Assembly: GCF_000172155.1 (NCBI RefSeq)
Contig: NZ_ABIZ01000001.1
Coordinates: forward strand, 2,513,105-2,577,104
Source: Verrucomicrobium spinosum DSM 4136 = JCM 18804
GTDB lineage: Bacteria; Verrucomicrobiota; Verrucomicrobiia; Verrucomicrobiales; Verrucomicrobiaceae
Direction of reading: 5' to 3'
DNA: 64,000 bases
Position 1 is the first letter of the stretch. Every line of letters starts with the position of its first letter. The notes below the pieces were generated by a model. It did not search any database. It saw only the letters and a program-made list of their open reading frames with translations, and was not told the DNA's origin. The position numbers and the translations under genes were made by a program. Below are positions 58,260 to 64,000 of this stretch, in pieces.

Positions 58260-58287
58260 TTGACAATTCCTGCCTGGCGGGCAGAAT
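58260..58287 (+). promoter_or_regulatory. Possible tRNA-Gly promoter
   Basis: TTGACA (58260-58265), 16 nt, then CAGAAT (58282-58287, four of six). The -35 match is perfect. The tRNA begins about 40 nt downstream. Confidence 0.45.
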
Positions 58288-58328
58288 CCCTCCCACGCAG
58301 GTGCCAGAGATGGTGCCACAATGCGAAT

Positions 58329-58402
58329 GCGGGCGTAGTTCAATGGTAGAACACGAGCTTCCCAAGCTTGATACGTGAGTTCGATTCTCATCGCCCGCTC
58401 CA
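58329..58402 (+). tRNA. tRNA-Gly (anticodon CCC)
   Basis: 74 nt with CCA. Acceptor GCGGGCG/CGCCCGC, D-arm TAGTTCAATGGTAGAAC, anticodon stem CGAGC/GCTTG around TTCCCAA (anticodon CCC), T-arm GAGTTCGATTCTC, discriminator T. It resembles E. coli glyU (anticodon CCC), including the AGTTCAATGGTAGAAC arm. Reads GGG. Confidence 0.96.
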
Positions 58403-58730
58403 CAAAATGAACGAGTTACGGCTCGTGTTCTGGACAGTTTCAGGACGAGCCTTCACGAGAGGAGCTGGGACTTCTGGCTAAAAGTACACTTGAGGGCGCA
58501 TGCGACTTTCGGCTAATTGCCTGGCCCCTTTGGTTGAACTGAGCCCCCTCCTTCGCAGGTGCCACGGTTCGAGTCGCCAACGCCCTCTGCGCGCCCTGGA
58601 AAGTTGCTGTTCTCTCCCTGATTCACAGGTCTGGCCTCCGTTGCACAGACTCAGAATGCCCTGCAACACCCCCAAGTGTTTTTATCCAAACCGGTTACGG
58701 GCGATGGTCGATGGTCAATGGTCGATTCGC
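58403..58730. other. Gap after tRNA-Gly
   Basis: No gene. A tRNA-like outline (GAGGGCG at 58492 pairing with CGCCCTC at 58581, with GGTTCGAGTC between) is discussed under findings. A heptad tract ends the gap. The plus-strand frame at 58500-58982 is antisense to a more convincing small gene. Confidence 0.4.
58703..58730 (+). repeat. Heptad repeat tract (GATGGTC type)
   Basis: GATGGTC, GATGGTC, AATGGTC, GATTCGC: exact 7-nt period over four units, ending at the stop codon of the small gene on the other strand. Confidence 0.75.
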
Positions 58731-58928
58731 TCACGGAGAGGCTTCCCAACAGACGATGGAACTGGCGGGGATGACGAGAGGCTCCTGGCCATCCGTCTCG
58801 AATCGCAGTTTCCCCTGAAGAACTCTTACGCGGTGGGCTTGTACCACGCGAAGGGTCCCGTCAGTGAGTGTCAGTTCGTAATGTTTGAGTTCTGGAGTGG
58901 AGTCAGGTTGAATCCCATCACTGGACAT
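58731..58928 (-). CDS. Small protein, unknown
   Basis: 65 residues from the ATG at 58928. A compact beta-rich sequence with good amphipathic pattern, 'HYELTLTDGTLRVVQAHRVRVLQGKLRFETDGQEPLVIPASSIVCWE', which reads like a small SH3-like or 'YjfA'-type barrel. Upstream residues in the open frame (to 59132) do not look protein-like. No family recognised. No RBS. Confidence 0.5.
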   Translation of the reverse strand: MSSDGIQPDSTPELKHYELTLTDGTLRVVQAHRVRVLQGKLRFETDGQEPLVIPASSIVCWEASP

Positions 58929-59150
58929 AGACCGTCGGAAGCCGGAGGTGTAGCGGTGTATGTAAGATACCCTGTGCGCTGAGCCTCCTGGCCGGGCGCA
59001 ATAGTAACGCAAAGTCGGGGCAAGGGAAGGGGATTTTTTGGTGAGGTTTCTGGAACCAAGGGGCGCCGGGGCGATGAGCGCTTCTTGATCAGGGATCCCC
59101 GTGGGGACACCGAAGGCAAAGATGGGCTGCATGGCATTTGCGGCCTTGGG

Positions 59151-59876
59151 TTAGATGGCTTTCTGCTTGGGAGGACCGGGACTGTGGAGATAAAACAAGA
59201 AAAACAACCCGGCGATGGTGATGGGGTAGTACCAGCCCAGATAGCTGTTCAGGAGAATGGAGAGAAAGCTCAAAGAATCCAGATAGGACCAGATGGAGAG
59301 AAGGAGCGCCGCGGTGAGGAAGATGCTGATGAGCACGAGCGGACGGGATGGTCGATTGTGGGACCGTTGGGAGAGGAAACAAGCCAGGCCGGCGGCGAGG
59401 ACGTTGGTGCCGGAGAAGATGCGCAGGTCGATCATCAGTGCCTGGAGGGTGTTTTTGTAGTGGCTGCGGATGTGTTCCTTGATCGCTGCAATCTTGTCGG
59501 AGAGGGGAAGGGCTTTCTTTTTGATCGCGGTGAGAGCCCGGTCTGCGGTGGCTCTGAGCGAGGGCTGGCTGCCGTCGCCCGTCGGTGAGGGGGGAGTTGA
59601 GGTGATGTTGAGGATGTAGTTCTTGGGGTTGACCCGGAAGCTGGCGATCTCAGTCTCGATGGCGGTGGCTTGTGCCGGAGTAAGGAGCTTTTGGGCCAGG
59701 TCCGTTTGCAGGGCCTTCTCGGTCGCATCAAACGCGGGGGTGACAAGTCGCTCAGTCTTGAGGGTGACGTAGTCGCGCGCGTATGCCTCTATGCGTTGCT
59801 GGCCGATGAAGGTATATGCGAAACAACCGGCGAACAGAATGACGAGAACCAGATGCAGGGTCTTTAGAACATGCAT
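59151..59876 (-). CDS. Membrane protein downstream of the ACP-like lipoprotein
   Basis: 241 residues. A first membrane helix ('LHLVLVILFAGCFAYTFIG') is followed by a 130-residue mainly helical segment outside ('ARDYVTLKTERLVTPAFDATEKALQTDLAQKLLTPAQATAIETEI') and three more helices at the end ('GTNVLAAGLACFLS', 'LVLISIFLTAALLLSIWSYL', 'GWYYPITIAGLFFLFYL'). No family recognised. It lies 12 bp after the ACP-like lipoprotein gene and surely forms an operon with it. Confidence 0.75.
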   Translation of the reverse strand: MHVLKTLHLVLVILFAGCFAYTFIGQQRIEAYARDYVTLKTERLVTPAFDATEKALQTDLAQKLLTPAQATAIETEIASFRVNPKNYILNITSTPPSPTGDGSQPSLRATADRALTAIKKKALPLSDKIAAIKEHIRSHYKNTLQALMIDLRIFSGTNVLAAGLACFLSQRSHNRPSRPLVLISIFLTAALLLSIWSYLDSLSFLSILLNSYLGWYYPITIAGLFFLFYLHSPGPPKQKAI

Positions 59877-59888
59877 GTAGCGAGGGGG

Positions 59889-60617
59889 CTAGGGCTGGGC
59901 TTTCGGATGAACCGGCGGGGCTACAGTGCCGGCAGGAGCAGCGGGACGGTTGCGTTGTTCCTTGAACTTGGCGGCATCAGCCGGAGGCATGGCCATCACG
60001 ACAGCTTTGTTTTTGAGCGCAATGCGTTCAGGTTCGGTGAGTTTCTGGCTGAGCTTCTTTGCGGCGGCGGCTTCGAGCGCGGAGAGTTCTGGGACGAAGA
60101 CCAGTTCATACCCTCGCGGGTTGGGGAGCTTGCTGAGGTCTTGATACGCCCCAACCTGGGCGAGGCGCAGCGTGCCGTCGTGGGGTTCGTCGAGCTTCGG
60201 GGACGAAAATCTGGCCTTGGGAGCTTGGGAGACGGTGGCGACGAAGGCTCCGATTGTGAGCCGGGCGGGCAGGGGCGGGGTGCCGGCCGGGGCTTTGATG
60301 GGACCAAGGGCCTCGTCAGGGATGGTGACGTCGAACGCTTCTTCGGTGGCCATCACGATCTCGACGACATCAAGGTCATCGGCACCAAGGGCGGCAAAAG
60401 TCGAGTCTGGATTGATGTTCTCTGGACGAAGGCCGAGCTGCCTGGCGATGATGGCTCGAACTTCGGAAAGGGGGGTGTCCGTTGTAGAGGCAGACTGGGC
60501 AGGGGGGCTCGACGGTGCTGAGGAAGGGCTGGCTGGTGATGAGGGCTTGGGGTTGCAAGAGGTAAGACCTACGGCAAGGAGGGCTATGGAGACACAGGTG
60601 AAAGAGGTTCGAGACAT
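59889..60617 (-). CDS. Lipoprotein with an acyl-carrier-protein-like domain lacking the phosphopantetheine serine
   Basis: 242 residues from the ATG at 60617 (also open to 60644). 'VSIALLAVGLTSC' is a lipoprotein signal, with Cys21 to be lipidated. After a Ser/Pro linker, residues 50-125 match acyl carrier protein: 'VRAIIARQLGLRPENINPDS', 'LGADDLDVVEIVMATEEAFDVTIPDEAL', 'LTIGAFVATV'. The motif GADSLD is here GADDLD; the serine that would hold 4'-phosphopantetheine is Asp81, so it cannot carry an acyl chain in the usual way. The C-terminal 110 residues are Pro/Lys-rich with a helix ('LSALEAAAAKKLSQKLTEPERIALKNKAV'). It is periplasmic or outer-membrane bound, an odd place for an ACP fold. First gene of the two-gene operon. 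Confidence 0.85.
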   Translation of the reverse strand: MSRTSFTCVSIALLAVGLTSCNPKPSSPASPSSAPSSPPAQSASTTDTPLSEVRAIIARQLGLRPENINPDSTFAALGADDLDVVEIVMATEEAFDVTIPDEALGPIKAPAGTPPLPARLTIGAFVATVSQAPKARFSSPKLDEPHDGTLRLAQVGAYQDLSKLPNPRGYELVFVPELSALEAAAAKKLSQKLTEPERIALKNKAVVMAMPPADAAKFKEQRNRPAAPAGTVAPPVHPKAQP

Positions 60618-60853
60618 GGGGACGGAGGCGAAAGGTCGGGCCATCTGGTGCCCATCTTTTTTTGCATCAGTCTACCTTGAATGCCGTGGCGTTTGAAATG
60701 CAAAAAAGACACCTATGGCGTCTCCGGACCAAGGGTGCATGGTGTTGCAGTGGGCCGAGCAGGCTCCCGCAACAGCTCTCCATCAGTTTTTCATTCGCAC
60801 AAGTGGCGATGGTTTTGGTCCAAGAGGGGGCTGGCCGTACCTCACACTTTCCG

Positions 60854-60898
60854 CAAAAAGCTCCAACCCAGCCAGGCTTGCCGGCCGAAGTTGGAGCT
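60854..60898 (-). terminator. Terminator of the sialidase-like gene
   Basis: On the minus strand, AGCTCCAAC (60898-60890) pairs with GTTGGAGCT (60867-60859) around a 22-nt GC-rich loop, followed by five T residues. It lies 40 bp after the stop. Confidence 0.75.
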
Positions 60899-60938
60899 CA
60901 GACTTTCCTTAAATCCTCTCCTTTTTGCGAAGCGCTCT

Positions 60939-62114
60939 CTATTCCAACGGCGGGAGCTTCGCGCTGTAGTGCACTGCGCGGTGGCGGTTGTCATCGTACG
61001 CGAAGTGCAGCCACTGCTTGTCCTTGCTTACGAAGCCGTCGGGGTAGTTGATGTTGCCCTTCGGTCCATCGCTGGATTCCGGCACCAGGACGCGCTGGTA
61101 GGGCCAGGTCTTGAGTCCGTCGAAGCTGATCCACAGGGCCAGGGGCATGCGGCGTTTCGGGTTGGGATTGTGCAGCATCGCCACGGTATCTCCGCCCAAT
61201 GGGTAGAGGGTGGCCTTGCTGCCTGGATTGGGGATGTCCGTCTTTTCCGCGAACTCGGGCCAGGTCCGGCCACCATCCTTTGACTCTGCATAGTAGAGCA
61301 CGCCACCCAGTTTGTCTCCCCGAATGACCATGGCGATTCGTCCGTCACTCAGCTCCGCGAGATTGTTTTCTGCCCAGCCGAAGTATTTGTCATCTGTGGT
61401 CAGGCGGATATTGCCGTGCTCCGTCCAGGTCTTGCCGCCATCGCTGCTCATGATCACACCGTTGCGGGGATTGGTGAATGCGCGGTCAAGCGGGGCTTTG
61501 TCCTGCTCTGCTTCCGGCCCGATGTAGTGCTGGAAGGGGAGGAGGATTCGCCCGTCCTTGGTGATGATGTGATTGCGGATAAAAGTGCGCTCCTTGAGGC
61601 GGCCGGGCACCTCCTGGGGCTTGCTCCAGGTCTTGAAGGAGTCATCGCTGGTCAGGAACCAGGAACGCCAGTCGTTGGCCCAATGCTTGGAGTGGGTGGA
61701 GAAATAGAGGGTGGCCCGCCCGTCGCGAATCATGAGCTCCGTTGGACCTTGGCCGATCGTCTTTCCCTCACGAGGAAAGCCCACGTCGAACGCTTCCAGG
61801 GGTGTCCATGTTCTCCCTTGATCCTTGCTGCGGGTGACGCCGGTGTAGTTCAATGGGGAGGGCTCCGTGTCACCGCCGGCCAGGATGAAGAGGATCCAGG
61901 ACCCGTCAGGAAGCTCCCGGAGTGTGGTGTCGCACACCATGGAGTTGGGTTTGATCCCATCGTAGGGGATGGAGGTGCGGTCCAGCTTCGCATCCGCGGC
62001 AGCCTGGGCGGTCCAGTCTTTCGCCAGCAGGGGGCTCAACTGGGAGAGAGGAAATAGAGCCGCAGCCAGCGCCAGCTGGGTCAGACCATGAAGTGAGTGT
62101 GTGAGGTGTTTCAT
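60939..62114 (-). CDS. Secreted sialidase-like (BNR/Asp-box) protein
   Basis: 391 residues. Signal peptide '[21 protein letters not shown]'. Then a six-bladed propeller with Asp-boxes 'SKDQGRTW', 'SDDSFKTW', 'SSDGGKTW', 'SKDGGRTW' and 'SFDGLKTW'. The family contains exo-alpha-sialidases and relatives that act on other glycans. The arginine triad is not obvious, so sialidase activity is not assured. In this phylum such genes often sit in polysaccharide-use sets. It stands alone, with a terminator. Confidence 0.85.
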   Translation of the reverse strand: MKHLTHSLHGLTQLALAAALFPLSQLSPLLAKDWTAQAAADAKLDRTSIPYDGIKPNSMVCDTTLRELPDGSWILFILAGGDTEPSPLNYTGVTRSKDQGRTWTPLEAFDVGFPREGKTIGQGPTELMIRDGRATLYFSTHSKHWANDWRSWFLTSDDSFKTWSKPQEVPGRLKERTFIRNHIITKDGRILLPFQHYIGPEAEQDKAPLDRAFTNPRNGVIMSSDGGKTWTEHGNIRLTTDDKYFGWAENNLAELSDGRIAMVIRGDKLGGVLYYAESKDGGRTWPEFAEKTDIPNPGSKATLYPLGGDTVAMLHNPNPKRRMPLALWISFDGLKTWPYQRVLVPESSDGPKGNINYPDGFVSKDKQWLHFAYDDNRHRAVHYSAKLPPLE

Positions 62115-62203
62115 GCGTCTGGCAAATACGGGGTGAGCGGCGGTTTTGCGCAGACCAAGGGGATCAATGTGGTGTTATGGTAACATGAGGCCCGCTTCGC
62201 GGG

Positions 62204-62238
62204 AGACGGAAGACTTGAAGACAGAAGACTCAAGACCC
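62204..62238 (+). repeat. Heptad repeat tract (GAAGAC type)
   Basis: AGACGGA, AGACTTG, AAGACAG, AAGACTC, AAGACCC: near-perfect 7-nt period, reverse complement in type to 52050-52086. Confidence 0.7.
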
Positions 62239-62293
62239 GAGGTCTCGCGAGGCCAAACATGTCAATCTGCCTCTCACGGCCTCTCATTTCCAC

Positions 62294-62343
62294 TTGCGCG
62301 AAGCGTCTTGGAGTACGGTGGCTTGACACCGTTTTCGCCAGCC
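62294..62343 (-). repeat. Dispersed intergenic repeat, copy 2
   Basis: Inverted copy of 8713-8763: GGCTGGCGAAAACGGTGTC, then AAGCCACCG and ACTCCAAGACGCT. Confidence 0.7.
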
Positions 62344-62476
62344 GATTGCATGCCCCTCCTCCTCCCGTTCACCGTGCTTTCGTAGGCGCCCGACACTCCT
62401 GCACACACTTTCACCTTCCAGTGCCCTCCTGGTTTCGCTACGGTGGCTGAGCTTCTGTCGAAGATATCCCTGCCCC

Positions 62477-63199
62477 ATGAATCGCCGCGCTCTTATCACC
62501 TTGGCCAGCTCTGGGCTTGCCCCGCTCCTAGCCCCTCAGGCTACCGCAAATGATGTCGCTAACAATCCTGTGTCACCGAACCGCTTGAGCGGCCAGGCGT
62601 GGCTCAAGGCCGTCTTTGAACGTGGGGACTTCATCGTCGCCTATTATTTGCGTGATCCAGAAGACAAGGACTACCGTCCACAACTTCCGGGTGGCGATCC
62701 CTTCGGAAGCGGGGATGGCGGAGCGTGGGCGAATGAGAGGGGCGCCGCATCACCGGAGAAACCTTCGCCGACAGAGACTTCCCGGAGCCTGACGCATAGG
62801 ATCCTGAACACTTCAAACTCGCAACACCCTGTGACGGTTGATGTTGCTGCGCTGATCAGCCGCAAAATAAAAGAAGTTCGCGTGCCTGAGGCTGACGCAG
62901 CACCTCTGGTGGCCGCTCTTCTGGACAGCAAGGAGCTTCTCAATCTGAAGGATTGCTATTTGCCACGGCACCTCGTCCTTTTCTATGATCCCTATGGCCG
63001 GGTGAAAGCGGGGCTGGAGATATGCTTCCAGTGCGAGAGCCTTCGGGTTGCTCCCGCTTTCAGGGAGGGGGCGGCGGTAACGGGTGACCTCCTTGCGGTG
63101 GCGAACCTGTTCGACAAGTTGGGGCTGCCCATTGGGAAGGGGATTTCCTCGCTCAGAGAGTATGAGAAGATGAAGAAATCGGCAGCCGAGAAGGAATGA
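62477..63199 (+). CDS. Exported protein of a family with 'H-L-V-x-F-Y-D' and CxxC motifs
   Basis: 240 residues. Twin-Arg-like signal 'MNRRALITLASSGLAPLLAP'. A low-complexity linker follows, then a domain of about 110 residues: 'ISRKIKEVRVPEADAAPLVAALLDSKELLN', 'CYLPRHLVLFYDPYGRVKAGLEICFQC', 'GDLLAVANLFDKLGLPIGKGISSL'. The RHLVLFYD...LEICFQC signature occurs in uncharacterised proteins of many bacteria; the Cys-x-x-Cys could bind metal or form a disulfide. The next, broken gene is a paralogue whose ATG overlaps this stop (TGATGG). Confidence 0.7.
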   Translation: MNRRALITLASSGLAPLLAPQATANDVANNPVSPNRLSGQAWLKAVFERGDFIVAYYLRDPEDKDYRPQLPGGDPFGSGDGGAWANERGAASPEKPSPTETSRSLTHRILNTSNSQHPVTVDVAALISRKIKEVRVPEADAAPLVAALLDSKELLNLKDCYLPRHLVLFYDPYGRVKAGLEICFQCESLRVAPAFREGAAVTGDLLAVANLFDKLGLPIGKGISSLREYEKMKKSAAEKE

Positions 63200-63830
63200 T
63201 GGAGGCAACCTCCATGGTGGTAAAATCGTCGCATCCTTTGTCCTGCCTGCTTGCTGCCGCAGCTGGTAGCGGGCTGGTGTTACTTGCCGCCTTTCTATCT
63301 CCATCCTCCATCTCCCTTTCGCCGTTCCAGGCGGCGCGGGCGGCCTGATTTGCCCGAAACAGCAACGCGCGACTGGGGGTGGGATCGGATGCCAGATTAT
63401 TCGATTCGCATTTCGAAGACCAACGAGGACGACCTCGGCGTACTGGTAAGTCGGGTTACTCATCAATGTCGTGTGCCGGGTGCCGTCGCGAGAGGGCTTG
63501 TGAGGGAACTCTTGGACAATCAGGTGATCCTCGATGTCGCCAGTTGTTTCACGCCTCGACACCTCATTGTTTTTCATGATCCCTATGGTTCGCCCGTCAG
63601 CGTGTTGGAAATCTGCTCTGCCTGCCGCCAGTATGCCATCATTCAGCTGGGCGGGGGATCTTCTGGCGGTCGCGAAAGTGTTCGCCGGGGCAGGCCTGCC
63701 ACTTGGCCCGGGAATAAGCAGCCTGGAACAGTTTGCAGAGGAGCTGCGGCAGGGCCGGGAGGATCGAGTTCGGTATCAAGACGAACAGTTGGCCGGAGAC
63801 GACGTTAGTGGAGTGTCTGGTTGGCGGTGA
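63199..63830 (+). pseudogene. Frameshifted paralogue of the upstream gene
   Basis: The ATG at 63199 overlaps the previous stop and is preceded by AAGGA. It starts a signal-like segment ('LLAAAAGSGLVLLAAFLSPSS') in one frame until a TGA at 63346. The next frame carries 'VSRVTHQCRVPGAVARGLVRELLDNQVI', 'CFTPRHLIVFHDPYGSPVSVLEICSAC' until about 63655. The third frame carries 'GDLLAVAKVFAGAGLPLGPGISSLEQFAEEL' and stops at 63830. Each piece aligns with the intact paralogue, so two single-base shifts (near 63340 and 63655, the latter at a GGCGGGGG run) broke one gene. Sequencing error remains possible. Confidence 0.8.
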
Positions 63831-64000
63831 GTCTTATAATGGGCCGCTCGTGTACGTTTTGAACCATCTATCCGGACGCTTGACCGCACAAGATATAGTG
63901 AACTTTATGATTGAAGGCGGATAGCATTTTATCGTCCAATCCTCGCGTGCCTGATTCACTTCTGTCTTGAGGCCCATTCTTTAAAACACCCACCTTAAAC
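63831..64000. other. Window end
   Basis: The plus frame running to 63924 ends in a plausible segment ('LVYVLNHLSGRLTAQDIVNFMIEGG') that could be a further remnant. Nothing else is supported. Confidence 0.35.

Larger units (their letters stand above)
62115..62476. other. Repeat-rich gap
   Basis: 362 bp with no gene. It holds a small hairpin CCCGC-TTC-GCGGG (62191-62203), a heptad tract, the inverted copy of the dispersed repeat of 8713-8763 and, near 62419, a stretch CGCTACGGTGGCTGAG that recalls the core of that repeat. Confidence 0.5.

Overview
The window looks like a chromosomal segment of a Verrucomicrobiota bacterium, probably near Verrucomicrobium or Prosthecobacter. The signs are a DUF1549/DUF1553 plus DUF1501 gene pair, a DUF1080-esterase fusion, a giant autotransporter-repeat protein with a PEP-CTERM tail, a high-GC genome, and start codons that mostly lack a clear Shine-Dalgarno sequence. 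The assignment is an inference from gene content. I see no phage, no intact insertion sequence and no CRISPR array.

Layout. 0.4-4 kb: tRNA-Asn, two envelope proteins of unknown function, a class I aldolase and tRNA-Ser(GCT). 4.7-8.7 kb: a redox and regulator block (MDR oxidoreductase, SDR, HxlR and MarR regulators, PhyH-like dioxygenase) with clear palindromic operators. 9-15.2 kb: a DUF1080-esterase fusion, a divergent alkylation-repair pair (Ada-AlkA fusion and Ogt) around a perfect 13-bp inverted repeat, a truncated LysR gene, a HAD phosphatase, and a membrane protein plus XRE regulator pair. 15.4-28.5 kb: a serine hydrolase, a Kef-type antiporter, a zinc-ribbon TPM protein with a membrane partner, a discoidin-like secreted protein, a double FGE-like protein behind a long leader, a membrane TPR protein, a coiled-coil membrane protein and a lipoprotein.

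28.9-33.3 kb holds what may be an oxidative, non-phosphorylating sugar-acid route: an SMP-30 lactonase, an FAH-type keto-deoxy-acid dehydratase and an enolase-superfamily dehydratase. 33.6-37.2 kb is the DUF1549/DUF1553 and DUF1501 pair. 38.3-47.1 kb is surface display: a 1679-residue autotransporter-repeat PEP-CTERM protein and a 975-residue inverse-autotransporter-like beta-barrel with a beta-helix passenger. 47.5-54.9 kb has a phosphoesterase, a GpgS-like glucosyl-3-phosphoglycerate synthase, PssA, an Fe-S group (rhodanese-like, NifU-like, SufT) and PurT. 55-64 kb has paralogous membrane proteins, a decayed aspartyl/asparaginyl hydroxylase, tRNA-Gly(CCC), a lipoprotein carrying an acyl-carrier-protein-like domain without the modified serine, a sialidase-like protein, and a pair of paralogues of which the second is frameshifted.

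The most unusual signal outside genes is a set of about a dozen intergenic tracts, different in sequence but all built on a 7-nt period. Other short dispersed repeats are also present. The most unusual protein is the ACP-like lipoprotein at 59889-60617.
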